Positions 53,172 to 62,751 of a DNA stretch of 64,000 bases are shown here, piece after piece. This stretch comes from CALNZV01 sp942491115 (GTDB lineage: Bacteria > Desulfobacterota > Desulfobacteria > Desulfobacterales > UBA5852). Position numbers and translations under genes: made by a program. Location: the NCBI GenBank assembly GCA_942491115.1, contig CALNZV010000020.1, positions 186,001-250,000 on the forward strand, given 5' to 3'. Position 1 is the first letter of the stretch. The number at the start of each line of letters is the position of its first letter. The notes under the pieces are model-generated. The model had not been told where the DNA came from. It ran no database searches and saw only the letters and a program-made list of their open reading frames with translations.

Positions 53172-53275
53172 TCCACCGGCTCAGGGGAACCCGGCGGAGG
53201 TCACCATCACCGCCCAAGGCTCCGCGGGGTAAAGGGGTCTGACCATCAGCATACCGTCGACAGGAGCCTGTGACC

Positions 53276-54721
53276 ATGACTGTTTACGATCTCATCGCCA
53301 TCGGCACCGGGTCTGCCATGACCATTGTGCAGCCCTATCTGTCCATCCATCCAAATGCCCGGGTAGCCGTCATCGACAAGGACCCCCCTGGCGGCATCTG
53401 CCTCACCAAGGGCTGCATCCCCACCAAAATGCTGATCTATCCGGCGGAACTGCTGCGCGCCATCGAAAATGCCGGCGACCTGGGACTCACCCTTCACGTG
53501 AAAAACGTTGATTTCCCGGGCATCATGGACCGCATGCGCCGCTCCATCAGAAAGGATGTGGAGCAGATTCGAAAGGCCCTAACCGCCTCCCCGGCCGTCG
53601 ATTACTACTACCATGCCGCACGGTTCGTGGGCGACTACCGGATGGCCGTAGCCGACACCGTCATCACCTCCAAGACCATCCTACTATGCCTGGGATCCCG
53701 ACCGTCTCTGCCCCCCATCGAGGGGCTGGATGGGGTCTCGTACCATACCAGCGACAGCATTTTAGACATTACCGAGAGGCCGGATCGCATCCTCATCGTG
53801 GGCGGTGGCTACATCGCCGCCGAGTACGGGCACTTTTTTTCGGCCATGGGCGCCGAGGTGACCCTTGTGGCGAGAAACCCCCAATTTCTGCCGGATGAAG
53901 AACCCGACATCTCCTTTGTGGCACTGACGGAAATGTCACGGCACATGACCGTCCTCACGGGCCACGAAGCCGTGTCGGCAGCCATGGAAGACGACGGATC
54001 GGTGACGGTCACCAGCCGTCGGGGAAGAGACGGCGCCCAGATATCCATTTCGACAGACCTGCTTCTGGTGGCAGCGGGCCGAGCCCCCAATACCGACATT
54101 CTTGATCCGGAGGCCGGGGGCATCGCGGTTGACGAGGCCGGATGGATTCGGGTCAACGCCCATATGGAAACGTCCATGGAGGGCATCTATGCCTTCGGCG
54201 ATACCGTCGGTCGTCATCTTTTCAAACACGCCGCCAACCACGAAGCCAGGGTCGTATTCGCCAACATGGTGGCCGATACCCCCCTCGAGGTCGATTATGG
54301 CTCCGTACCCCACGGGGTTTTCACTCACCCGGAAATCGCCTCCGTGGGCATGGGGGAGCAGGAGGCGGTCAGGGCCTACGGGAACGATCGGATTCACATC
54401 GGATTTCAGCGTTTCAGGGATACGGCCAGGGGAATGGCGATGAACACGGGCCACGGCTTTGTCAAGGTGGTCATTGATGCCGCCACTGACCGAATCCTCG
54501 GGGCCCATGTCATCGGCCCCGACGCGACGGTTCTTATCCAGGAAATCGTCACCGTAATGGCCGCGGGATCGGGAACGGCCGATGCGGTAAGCAGCGCCAT
54601 GCACATCCATCCGTCTCTCAGCGAAGTGGTGGCATGGGCCTGCGCCGCACCCATCCCAAGGGATGCCTACCGGGAGCGCTTCAAACGAGAGATTGCCGCA
54701 GAACTGATGGGCATGGCATGA
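53276..54721 (+). CDS. FAD-dependent disulfide oxidoreductase (lipoamide dehydrogenase/mercuric reductase family)
   Basis: 481 aa. FAD-binding start IAIGTGSAMT (GxGxxx, with G replaced at the last position), redox disulfide GGICLTKGCIPTKML, NAD loop IVGGGYIAAEYG, YAFGDTVGR and C-terminal HIHPSLSEVVAWA with the His-Pro-Ser pair. Reduces a disulfide substrate using NAD(P)H. No 2-oxo acid dehydrogenase is nearby, so the partner is unknown. ATG 53276 has AGGAG at 9 bases; the GTG at 53270 is too close. Confidence 0.88.
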   Translation: MTVYDLIAIGTGSAMTIVQPYLSIHPNARVAVIDKDPPGGICLTKGCIPTKMLIYPAELLRAIENAGDLGLTLHVKNVDFPGIMDRMRRSIRKDVEQIRKALTASPAVDYYYHAARFVGDYRMAVADTVITSKTILLCLGSRPSLPPIEGLDGVSYHTSDSILDITERPDRILIVGGGYIAAEYGHFFSAMGAEVTLVARNPQFLPDEEPDISFVALTEMSRHMTVLTGHEAVSAAMEDDGSVTVTSRRGRDGAQISISTDLLLVAAGRAPNTDILDPEAGGIAVDEAGWIRVNAHMETSMEGIYAFGDTVGRHLFKHAANHEARVVFANMVADTPLEVDYGSVPHGVFTHPEIASVGMGEQEAVRAYGNDRIHIGFQRFRDTARGMAMNTGHGFVKVVIDAATDRILGAHVIGPDATVLIQEIVTVMAAGSGTADAVSSAMHIHPSLSEVVAWACAAPIPRDAYRERFKREIAAELMGMA

Positions 54722-54749
54722 TCCCCAAGGTCCCGCAGACGGTCGAGCG

Positions 54750-56414
54750 TCAGGTCCGCTTGGCCCCGGGCGGTTTCCGGAAATGGGCGTCGGGCAACGA
54801 CCGTTCCTGCCGAAAACGTCCGGCGATGCTCAGGGCGACGGTGCCGCCGGTGAATCGAACCAGATCGGGAACCGGCAGGGCTTGGTTGAATCCTCCCAGG
54901 TGAGGCCCCGTATACAAGACCCTATCGACGCCGTCCCCGGTAGCATGGGGAACCCCCTCTGGGCCGTTCTCCGGCCCAAAGGACAGAGAAGGGCTGCTGG
55001 GTTTGCGATGTTGATCCGCCACCCGTATCATTTCGGACATGTCCCGGTCCACTCCCATCGCCTCCACGAGATCCCTGGCCAGTCCCTCCGGGCATACCGG
55101 CGGGCCGAAAGGATGCCATCTGCCGGAAAATCCATTCCCATAGCCCTCGAACACCGACCGGATGATACGAGCGAACAGGGGCCGATCGAACCGGTCACGG
55201 ACATCGACGGGTCTGCCGTCGGTATCGAAGCCGACAAGGGAAGGGTCCTGATGTCTAAAATAGCTGCCGGCCACCAACACCAGACTGAACACCTGGCTGC
55301 CCATCAAGAGGTAGCGCTTGAACGGGTCCCCGCCAGCCGGCTCTAAATGCTCGAAATCCCGAAGTCCGGAAATCCCGACGTTCGGATATCGGCAGGATGC
55401 CAGCCAGCGGTCCAGTCGGCCGCCCTTGCGCCACTCGTAGCGCCCCTGATCGCTTCGGCGCCCTGCTTGTGTCCGGTTGTGGAACAACGGAATCGGGGCG
55501 GTATGGGCAACCCCCGTGGCCATCAAGCGGCCGAGAATCCAGGCATTCCGTCCGAAGGTATTCTCCACATTCGATCCCGGGGAGTCCTCATAGGCTCCCG
55601 GTTCGTTGGCGTACCGGAAATAATCGATATGGCAGCGGTAAATCAGGGCCGCCTGAACCGGAGCCGGCAACGCTCTTTCCAAGGGGTGGCGGGGAAGACC
55701 TTTTAGGGAAACCACCGGGGACCCGGCGACCGTCAGGGGCTCTGGGATGTGGAACGGGCAAGGCCAGCTCGCCGACAGGGACATCAGCCGGTCCATCCAC
55801 CATCCCTCGGCGTGAAGGGGAGAGGTGGGGGCGCCGGGACGGGGTACCTTGACCACGACCAACCGATCAGGGTCCGCGGGCAGCAAGAGGCTTCTGCCGG
55901 TCCATCTGCCCTTGCCGCCGGGACGAAGCCTCGCGACGGTGCAGAACCGATCCCAATCGAGAAGGGTCAGCGGGCGCCCGGACTCAGGAGGAGTGGCGAT
56001 GGAATCCGACGCTAGTGCCGGCGGCGACAGGGGCAGACGGCCTAAAGCGTCGGCAGCGGCCCGGTGGGCCGGTGTCGACCCGAAAACCACCGCCTGTTCC
56101 AGAACGTCCACCGCCCGGCTCGACAAGACCGGCAGGGGGTGATCAGCCGCCAGCCGCTCCAGAACGCCGGCGACTTTCTGAAAAAGACTCCCCCCTTGCT
56201 TGCAGGCGGCAAAACGGACGGAGCCCAGAACGGTCTCCAGGGCGGCGATGGTTCTCATGGAAGCCAACGATGGGCGGTCGGCAACGGCTGCCTCCAAGAG
56301 ATCCGCAGCCAGATAGGCCGCGGTCATATCGGTACCGTCGCCTGCCAGCCTGGCTTCGGCCACCGCCTGGTGGGGAGAAGCCCCGGCAACCGAAATCATT
56401 TGGGCGCTATCCAT
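54750..56414 (-). CDS. SidJ-related pseudokinase (probable)
   Basis: 554 aa. Residues about 20-130 are helical, HEAT-like. Residues about 150-420 resemble a protein-kinase fold: LVVVKVPRPG (K189) in the place of the ATP Lys, HAEGWW with E203 in the place of the helix-C Glu, then a conserved block IPLFHNRTQAGRRSDQGRY and WRKGGRLDRWLAS and YPNVGISGLRDFEHL. I recall this block as that of the SidJ-related pseudokinase family (Legionella SidJ is a glutamylase). SidJ-like activity would be polyglutamylation or AMPylation of a protein. The C-terminal about 100 residues are low-complexity. Confirmation needs a profile search. Confidence 0.55.
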   Translation of the reverse strand: MDSAQMISVAGASPHQAVAEARLAGDGTDMTAAYLAADLLEAAVADRPSLASMRTIAALETVLGSVRFAACKQGGSLFQKVAGVLERLAADHPLPVLSSRAVDVLEQAVVFGSTPAHRAAADALGRLPLSPPALASDSIATPPESGRPLTLLDWDRFCTVARLRPGGKGRWTGRSLLLPADPDRLVVVKVPRPGAPTSPLHAEGWWMDRLMSLSASWPCPFHIPEPLTVAGSPVVSLKGLPRHPLERALPAPVQAALIYRCHIDYFRYANEPGAYEDSPGSNVENTFGRNAWILGRLMATGVAHTAPIPLFHNRTQAGRRSDQGRYEWRKGGRLDRWLASCRYPNVGISGLRDFEHLEPAGGDPFKRYLLMGSQVFSLVLVAGSYFRHQDPSLVGFDTDGRPVDVRDRFDRPLFARIIRSVFEGYGNGFSGRWHPFGPPVCPEGLARDLVEAMGVDRDMSEMIRVADQHRKPSSPSLSFGPENGPEGVPHATGDGVDRVLYTGPHLGGFNQALPVPDLVRFTGGTVALSIAGRFRQERSLPDAHFRKPPGAKRT

Positions 56415-56511
56415 TTCGGGCTCACCTTAAATCCTTTTGACATGGGCCGGACGACCGCTTATGCTTCCGGAATTCAGTCTCCAGGCACCCCCCTTACCGG
56501 AGCGACTTTCC

Positions 56512-57495
56512 ATGACGATCTCATCGCGATTCCTCCTGATTACTGTCTTGGTTCTGATGTCCGGCTGCATCTCACCGAACGTGTATCTCTTCTCTGATGG
56601 GACGAGACCGTTTCAGGAGGTAACCCTCGACGGGGACGCCGACGACAAGATTCTTCTTCTGTCCATTGATGGCACCATTTCCGATGCCCCCAGGCAGGGC
56701 CTGGTGCGGGACCGTCAAAGTCCGGTGCAGCAACTTGTCGCTCGACTTCGGCGGGCCGAGGAGGACAAGGCCGTAAAAGCGGTCGTACTGAAGATCAACT
56801 CCCCCGGAGGAACCGTAACCGGGTCGGATATCATATACCACGAACTGGTGGCCTACAAAAAACGCACGGGGATCAAGCTGGTGGCCGTCATGATGGATGT
56901 CGCCGCTTCAGGCGGCTATTACGTCGCCCTTCCCGCAGACCATATCGTTGCCCACCCCACAACCATCACCGGGTCCATCGGCGTGTTGTTTCTGAGGCCC
57001 AACATCGATGCCCTCATCGGAAAAATCGGCCTCACGGTGGACGTCAGCAAATCCGGCGAGCAGAAAGATATGGGTTCACCCTTCAGAGAGCCCACTGCCG
57101 ATGAGGAACGGCTGTTCCAGGAGTTGACAGATCGGATGGGGAGACGCTTCATGGACCTTGTCCAACGCCATCGGGATATCGATGAAGGGAATCTTGCCGC
57201 GATCTCTTCGGCGCGAATATTTATGGCCAACGAGGCCAAGGGGCTGGGTCTGGTGGATGAGGTGGGATATCTACGTGACGCCGTGGATGAGGCCATCGCC
57301 CTTGCCGGTCTTCCGAAATCGGCTCGACTGATTGCCTATCGTCGGACCGAGATCGCCGAAGACACCGTCTACAACAGCCCGGGGGCCGGCAGGCCCACCG
57401 GCCGCGCCCTGATCGACCTGGGCCCCGTCGCCATGATGGGCAATCTCATGCCCGGTTTCTATTACCTGTGGCTTCCGGCCTCCGATGGCTCCTGA
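56512..57495 (+). CDS. sppA: Signal peptide peptidase SppA-like lipoprotein
   Basis: 327 aa. Lipobox LMSGC (Cys19) anchors it. Catalytic Ser133 in DVAASGGYY and Lys185 in SGEQKDMG are 52 apart, as in short bacterial SppA. GSIGVLF is the S49 signature. Digests cleaved signal peptides and other membrane peptides. ATG 56512 has GGAG at the right place. Convergent with degP across a terminator. Confidence 0.93.
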   Translation: MTISSRFLLITVLVLMSGCISPNVYLFSDGTRPFQEVTLDGDADDKILLLSIDGTISDAPRQGLVRDRQSPVQQLVARLRRAEEDKAVKAVVLKINSPGGTVTGSDIIYHELVAYKKRTGIKLVAVMMDVAASGGYYVALPADHIVAHPTTITGSIGVLFLRPNIDALIGKIGLTVDVSKSGEQKDMGSPFREPTADEERLFQELTDRMGRRFMDLVQRHRDIDEGNLAAISSARIFMANEAKGLGLVDEVGYLRDAVDEAIALAGLPKSARLIAYRRTEIAEDTVYNSPGAGRPTGRALIDLGPVAMMGNLMPGFYYLWLPASDGS

Positions 57496-57525
57496 CACAC
57501 CCAGGGGTGGCGGAATCCAGAAGCC

Positions 57526-57555
57526 ACCGCGGCCCGGCTCGCGCAGGGCCGCGGT
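57526..57555. terminator. Convergent stem-loop between sppA and degP
   Basis: ACCGCGGCCC (57526-57535) pairs with GGGCCGCGGT (57546-57555), 10 perfect base pairs with a 10-base loop, 31 bases after the sppA stop and 24 beyond the degP stop. A weak T tract (ATTGTTT) follows on the plus strand. Confidence 0.65.
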
Positions 57556-57578
57556 ATTGTTTGGACAAAGGACCTACC

Positions 57579-59009
57579 TTACCGGGTAAACTTAGCGACG
57601 ACGAGAGCGCCCCGTCCCCGGCGCATAAGGATCTGAACGGAATCCCCTTCTTTCAACCCGTCGATGATGCTTTTGTAGTCGCCGATGGAGGCCACGGATT
57701 GACGGTTGATCTCAACGATGAGATCTCCCCGCTGGATGCCGGCCTCTGAAGCCTTCCCGTCAGGTTCGATGCCGGTGACAACGACCCCCTTCACGTCGTC
57801 CTCAATCCCCAACCGTTCGGCCAGTTCGGAATCCAGTTCCCTGACTTCCAGGCCCAGGTCGCTCGAAGGCGACGATGAGGTCCGAACGGCACCGGGCTCG
57901 GACTCCGAGCGTTTCCCCAGCTTGATTCGCACGGTTTTCTCCTCGCCACCCCTGAGAAAGGTGACTTTGGCTCGGTTTCCCGCACCCGTGTCGGCGATCC
58001 CCTTCGACAGGTCACGGCTGTCGGTTACCGGTTTCTCATCGAGGGAGATAATGACATCTCCGGGTTTGATGCCGGCTTTGTCGGCGGGGTCGCCGTTGTA
58101 GACCTGGGTAACCATGACCCCGTCTTCTCTGTCGATACCGTAATAATCAGCCAGCTCGGGGGTCAGGTTCTGAATCCCCACACCGAGCCAACCCCGGCTG
58201 ACCTCTCCGGTGTTGCGCAGTTGATCGATGATGCCGGACGCCAGATTGATAGGGATGGCAAAGCCGATGCCCTGACCGCTGGCCACGATGGCGGTGTTGA
58301 TCCCAACGACTTCTCCGTTCAAACCGAGGAGAGGGCCGCCGCTGTTGCCCGGGTTGATGGAGGCATCGGTTTGGATGAAGTCGTCATAGGGACCCGAACC
58401 GATGATACGGCCTTTGGCACTAACGATGCCGGCCGTCACGGTCTGCTCGAGACCAAAGGGGCTTCCGATGGCAATCACCCAGCTTCCTACCGGCAGGGTG
58501 TCGGAGTTCCCGAGTGTAAGGGGCTTGAATTCGTGGGTGGCTGTAATCTTGATCAGGGCCAGATCGGTCTTCGGATCTCTTCCCACCACCTCGGCGTCGA
58601 ATTCCTCCTCATCGAAAAGCCGCACCTTGATCTGGTCGGCGTCTTCAATCACATGGTTGTTAGTGACGATGAAACCGTCCTTGCTGATGATGAACCCCGA
58701 GCCCAGGCTGCGCTGCTTAAATTCGCGCATGGGGCCGCCGCCGAAAAAGTCCTTGAAAGGTTCCTGATTGCCGAAGGGCCCTCGGAAAAAATGCCGGAAC
58801 ACGGGGCCGCCGCCGTTGACCGTCTTGACGGTTCGGATGTTCACCACTCCGGATTTGGCTTTTTCGGCCAGTTGACTGAAGTTGGCCGGCACCATGATGG
58901 TGTCGGCACCTGATTTGGCAGCCTGAGCCGCCCCTCCGACCAGCAAACCCAAAGCGGCCGCCACGGCCACGATTCGTGTTGCCGACCTGAGGCAGTAAAA
59001 CCGTTTCAT
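57579..59009 (-). CDS. degP: Periplasmic serine protease DegP/HtrA
   Basis: 476 aa with a signal peptide (ATRIVAVAAALGLLVGGAAQA). Trypsin domain with NNHVIED (His), DLALIK (Asp) and GNSGGPLL (Ser), then two PDZ domains (VSRGWLGVGIQ and VVVTGIEPDGKAS). Degrades misfolded periplasmic proteins. Start at 59007-59009 with a perfect AGGAGGT site. Downstream of a response regulator and sensor kinase in the same direction, so likely their target. Confidence 0.95.
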   Translation of the reverse strand: MKRFYCLRSATRIVAVAAALGLLVGGAAQAAKSGADTIMVPANFSQLAEKAKSGVVNIRTVKTVNGGGPVFRHFFRGPFGNQEPFKDFFGGGPMREFKQRSLGSGFIISKDGFIVTNNHVIEDADQIKVRLFDEEEFDAEVVGRDPKTDLALIKITATHEFKPLTLGNSDTLPVGSWVIAIGSPFGLEQTVTAGIVSAKGRIIGSGPYDDFIQTDASINPGNSGGPLLGLNGEVVGINTAIVASGQGIGFAIPINLASGIIDQLRNTGEVSRGWLGVGIQNLTPELADYYGIDREDGVMVTQVYNGDPADKAGIKPGDVIISLDEKPVTDSRDLSKGIADTGAGNRAKVTFLRGGEEKTVRIKLGKRSESEPGAVRTSSSPSSDLGLEVRELDSELAERLGIEDDVKGVVVTGIEPDGKASEAGIQRGDLIVEINRQSVASIGDYKSIIDGLKEGDSVQILMRRGRGALVVAKFTR

Positions 59010-59207
59010 AGTGTTACCTCCTGAGATGGGGGGAGGGATCGGGCAGTCCCGACTCTCTCCGGAAAATCGGTCATCATTTATTTCCAACTTCTAAATCTAC
59101 AGGATGTAAATAACCGGGAGATGGCTCAAATATGATCAAAAAGTCATCTGACCCTGGGGTCCATCGCCGAACCCGGCAATGGGGAGGGCAGAATAGATAG
59201 CGGCGGG

Positions 59208-60662
59208 TCACGGTGTTGAAATCGACGGCGCGGGTTCAACACCCTCGCCGACCGTATGGATCGCCGGCAACGAGATGGTGAAGCAGCTGCCCTTGCCCGG
59301 GGCGCTTTTCACATCGATGTCCCCACCATGAAACCGCGCAATGGCAAGGGCAAGGCTCAGCCCTAATCCGGCACCCGCGCTGCTGCGGCTCGGATCGACC
59401 CGATAAAACCGCTCGAAAATCCGCCCCTTGGCCTCCTCCGGGATGCCGATACCGGTGTCCTCAAAACTCACCGTCACCTGTCGATCTTGGCTATGGGTGA
59501 GTTCGACCCTCACCGCTCCGCCAGGCCTGGTGTATCGGATGGCGTTGTCCAGCAGGTTTGCGATCATTCGTTGAAGTTGCCGTTGGTCGCCCCTCACCCG
59601 AGCGGGAACGCTAACCCGACAGACCAACCCGATGTGCTTGTCTTCCGCCAGGGTCATAAATAGGTCGCAGGCTTTTCTCAAAATAGGGGCGAGATCCACT
59701 GTCCCGTCCAGCCGCACCCCAACACCGGACTCCGTTCTGGAAATCTCCAACATGATGTTGATCATGTCCAGAAGCTGATCGCTGTCTTCGATGATACTGG
59801 CCGCCATCTGTTCGTAGTCGGCAACCTGTTTTCCGGTCATGAGGGTGACTTCCGCCAACCCCCGGATCCGGGTAATGGGGCTCTTGAGGTCATGGGCGAT
59901 ATTGTCCCCCATTTCCCGGATTTCATCGACCAAGCTCTGGATCCGGTCGAGCATCCGGTTGATGGTTTCGGCCAGGCCATCGATCTCGTCCTTTCTTCGG
60001 GTGACCGGCACTCTCGAATCCAGATCCCCTTCGGTGATGCGCCTGGCGACCTTCGAGATACGGCCGACCCCTGAAAGGGCCTGCCGCGCCATAAACCCGC
60101 CGATCAGAGTTGACAGCAGCAAGAGGAGAAAAAGCGTTACGGCAAACATCCGCCGGTAGGCATCCAGAAGCCGGGTACCCCCTTCGAGGGACTGGCCGAT
60201 CTGGACAATGATGCCGGCCCCCACCGTACCGTAGACGATCCTGGCCGTACGGCCCAATCCCGGCACCCGCACCGTCTCGAATACCGGAGTACCGTCCACA
60301 AGGACCTGCCGGACCGCCCCACCGTCAATGCCGATGTTCTCCCAGTAGGACAAATTGGACGAGAAGAGTTCGCTGCCGAACCGCGACATCAGTCGAATGA
60401 AGAGCTTTTCTTCGCCGGCGGCCTGGGTTTCCAGTACGGCCGACCGATGGACCCTCGACAGGCCTTCAGATGCCACGATAGCCGAGATGGCGTTTATGCG
60501 CTGGATCAGATCCTGATCCACGCGATCGCGGATAACTCCGATGATCATGTAGTAGAAAAGATAGAAAGCAACCACCGAAGACAGGGTGAAGGTCCCCGCA
60601 TAGAGAAGGGTGAGTCTGACCGCAAGGGATCGAAACCCGTCACTCATCCGTTTTAAGGACAT
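59208..60662 (-). CDS. Membrane sensor histidine kinase
   Basis: 484 aa. Two transmembrane segments (about 17-41 and 172-193) flank a periplasmic sensor, followed by HAMP (ISKVARRITEGDLDSRVPV), HisKA with NIAHDLKSPITR, and a full HATPase (LLDNAIRYT, DTGIGIP, GLGLSLA). Pairs with the response regulator upstream, whose end it overlaps by 23 bases. The start MSLKRM at 60662 follows GGGGTGGGG; another ATG is at 60647. Confidence 0.93.
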   Translation of the reverse strand: MSLKRMSDGFRSLAVRLTLLYAGTFTLSSVVAFYLFYYMIIGVIRDRVDQDLIQRINAISAIVASEGLSRVHRSAVLETQAAGEEKLFIRLMSRFGSELFSSNLSYWENIGIDGGAVRQVLVDGTPVFETVRVPGLGRTARIVYGTVGAGIIVQIGQSLEGGTRLLDAYRRMFAVTLFLLLLLSTLIGGFMARQALSGVGRISKVARRITEGDLDSRVPVTRRKDEIDGLAETINRMLDRIQSLVDEIREMGDNIAHDLKSPITRIRGLAEVTLMTGKQVADYEQMAASIIEDSDQLLDMINIMLEISRTESGVGVRLDGTVDLAPILRKACDLFMTLAEDKHIGLVCRVSVPARVRGDQRQLQRMIANLLDNAIRYTRPGGAVRVELTHSQDRQVTVSFEDTGIGIPEEAKGRIFERFYRVDPSRSSAGAGLGLSLALAIARFHGGDIDVKSAPGKGSCFTISLPAIHTVGEGVEPAPSISTP

Positions 60663-61317
60663 ACCCCACCCCTCGGACGGTATGGATGAGCTTACGGTCG
60701 AATCCTTTCTCGATCTTGTCTCGAAGACGGTAGATTCGGGATTCGACCACATTTGTCTGGGGATCGAAATGGTAGTCCCACACATGCTCCATGATCATGG
60801 TCTTGGAGACCACCCGCCCGGCATTCCGCATCAGGTATTCGAGCAGGGAGAACTCCAGCGGCTGCAGTTCGATCTTCTTTCCGGACCGCTCCACATCACG
60901 GGAAATCAGGTTCATTGAAATGTCTCCGGCAACCAGGCGGGTCGGCTCCAACGATCCCGTGCTCCGGCGTATCAGGGCCTGAACCCGGGCCAGAAGTTCA
61001 GAAAACGAAAAGGGCTTGGTCAAGTAATCGTCGCTTCCGGTCTGTAAGCCTTTCACCCGATCTTCGATGGCCCCGCGGGCGCTCAGAATGATGACGGGCG
61101 TTACTATTTTCTCCTTTCTCATCTGCCTGATGACGCTTAACCCATCCAGGCCCGGCAGCATGATGTCGACAATGGCCGCGTCATAGGGCTCCGACAGGGC
61201 CAGATCACGGCCGGTTTCGCCATCGTCGGCATGGTCGACGGCGAATCCGGCGGCTTTCAGACCTTTGATGATGAAGGAGGCAATTTTTTGATCGTCTTCC
61301 ACCAGAAGGATACGCAT
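60640..61317 (-). CDS. OmpR-family response regulator
   Basis: 225 aa. Receiver domain with VDIMLPGLDG (phosphoacceptor Asp), then a winged-helix DNA-binding domain ending HTVRGVGYVLK, as in CopR/CusR-type regulators. With the kinase, it likely controls the adjacent degP. First gene of the set; its promoter lies in 61318-61681. Confidence 0.95.
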   Translation of the reverse strand: MRILLVEDDQKIASFIIKGLKAAGFAVDHADDGETGRDLALSEPYDAAIVDIMLPGLDGLSVIRQMRKEKIVTPVIILSARGAIEDRVKGLQTGSDDYLTKPFSFSELLARVQALIRRSTGSLEPTRLVAGDISMNLISRDVERSGKKIELQPLEFSLLEYLMRNAGRVVSKTMIMEHVWDYHFDPQTNVVESRIYRLRDKIEKGFDRKLIHTVRGVGYVLKTDE

Positions 61318-61681
61318 GGTTTATGGGTCCTGTTGGGGTTAAAAAAGGGGCTTCGTTTCGGTGCCGGGAGTCCTTGGAGACCCGGCCCCGTATGCCCCCT
61401 CACCGATAGAGAAGACAGCCCACTGGGGGTGACGGCGACCGCCCACGGTAATCGGGTTCGAAAGGTCGCACCACACGTTGATTCTACCACAAGAAAGAGA
61501 AATGTGAAGCCGCTCGCCCCACGATCCATTTCCTGCCCCTCGGGAATCCCGAGTCCCCAAAACGCCTGAATTGCGAATTACCTCTTGATGCAGGGGGCCA
61601 AAGGCATTAGTGTTCAAAGTCGCAACGCTGCTTCAGTACGGACACTTTGAACCGCCTTCAACCGAACAGCACCATCGACAG
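61318..61681. other. Divergent region between the response regulator and PilZ genes
   Basis: No gene seen. It should contain the response-regulator promoter and possibly its own autoregulatory sites. No repeated operator is obvious by eye. Confidence 0.4.
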
Positions 61682-62041
61682 ATGCAGACGCCCTTCTTCG
61701 AAAAACGACGCCATCCCCGGCTGGACACCACGACGCGCATCGCTTTCGCCTGCTTCGACGAGAAGGGCACCGTCGGAACCCGGGGCACCGGGAAGGCACT
61801 CAACATCAGCCAGGGAGGCCTTCTGCTGGAAACCAATGACATCGTGGCCTGCCCGTTCATCCATTTGGCCGCTCTGGACAAGGAAAAAAAACCCATCGTT
61901 TTCAAGGGGCGCGTCATCTTCGCAAAACCCCTCGAGGGGAAGCGCTATGAGGTTGGGGTTCGATTCGGGGGAGATCGCCAGCAAAACCTGGAAGCCCTGA
62001 CCCGTTTCGTCAAAACCTTCTGCAGTAAAATCCGGCACTAG
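61682..62041 (+). CDS. PilZ domain protein (c-di-GMP binding)
   Basis: 119 aa. RRHPR (residues 9-13) and NISQGG fit the RxxxR and (D/N)xSxxG motifs that bind cyclic di-GMP. A single PilZ domain. ATG 61682 is used; an upstream GTG at 61610 is possible but adds non-homologous sequence. Would pass c-di-GMP signals to an unknown partner. Confidence 0.85.
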   Translation: MQTPFFEKRRHPRLDTTTRIAFACFDEKGTVGTRGTGKALNISQGGLLLETNDIVACPFIHLAALDKEKKPIVFKGRVIFAKPLEGKRYEVGVRFGGDRQQNLEALTRFVKTFCSKIRH

Positions 62042-62242
62042 CCAGCCCGTCTCCAGCAGTCCCTGCCAGCCATGCCCACAATGAAACCGGGAAGCGAGGA
62101 GGTCCTCCGGTTTCTCCGAGAACTCCTTAAAACCATCCCCCCCTCGGAATGACGATCGACAGGGACGCAGCAGCGCTCATCAACACGCTCCTGACGCCGA
62201 CCCGGTAGAAGGGATAACGATCCCTTGTCTTGAGGCACAGGC

Positions 62243-62713
62243 TCAGGATCGCAATGTGGCCGTCATTCGAAGGGGTGCCAGCAGAAAGTCGAGCGCTGGA
62301 AGAATGCCGGGGAAGACAACGTCGGCAGCGGTCAGAGCCTCCATTGCGGCCCCTTCCCGAAGGATGACCGCCATCCCCAGGGCCGATGCCCCGAGCATGA
62401 GCCGGTCGTTGCGGCCGTTTCCGACAGCAACGGTGCCGGCGGGCCCCAACCGGTGGACGACCGCCAGTTTGGCGACGTCCTGGTGCCCCGGCGGCAAGAC
62501 GGTGAGCTGGCAATCGATGCCGTCAAGACCGTCCCCAGCCTTGCCGAACGTGTCGGCGGTGACCACGTGAATGGTCAAGCGTTCCGCAAGGCGGTTGAGG
62601 GCATTCCGGACGCCGGGCTCGAGGATACCGTCCACGGCGAGAGTCCCGTTGTAATCGAGGACGAGGTGGTGGAATTCAACGGAGGGGAAACCGGGAATGT
62701 CCAGAGCGATCAT
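62243..62713 (-). CDS. HAD-like hydrolase (soluble P-type ATPase-like)
   Basis: 156 aa without a cap. VLDYNGTLAVDG has the nucleophile Asp20 but Asn22 instead of the usual general-acid Asp, as in small soluble P-type ATPase-like proteins. GNGRNDRLML and VAVGNG are the later loops. A phosphatase or phosphoryl-transfer role is possible. Just downstream of map on the same strand (38 bases). Confidence 0.8.
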   Translation of the reverse strand: MIALDIPGFPSVEFHHLVLDYNGTLAVDGILEPGVRNALNRLAERLTIHVVTADTFGKAGDGLDGIDCQLTVLPPGHQDVAKLAVVHRLGPAGTVAVGNGRNDRLMLGASALGMAVILREGAAMEALTAADVVFPGILPALDFLLAPLRMTATLRS

Positions 62714-62751
62714 TGTCGGTCTCCTTTGCCGGCCTGGCGGTGAACGGCCGT

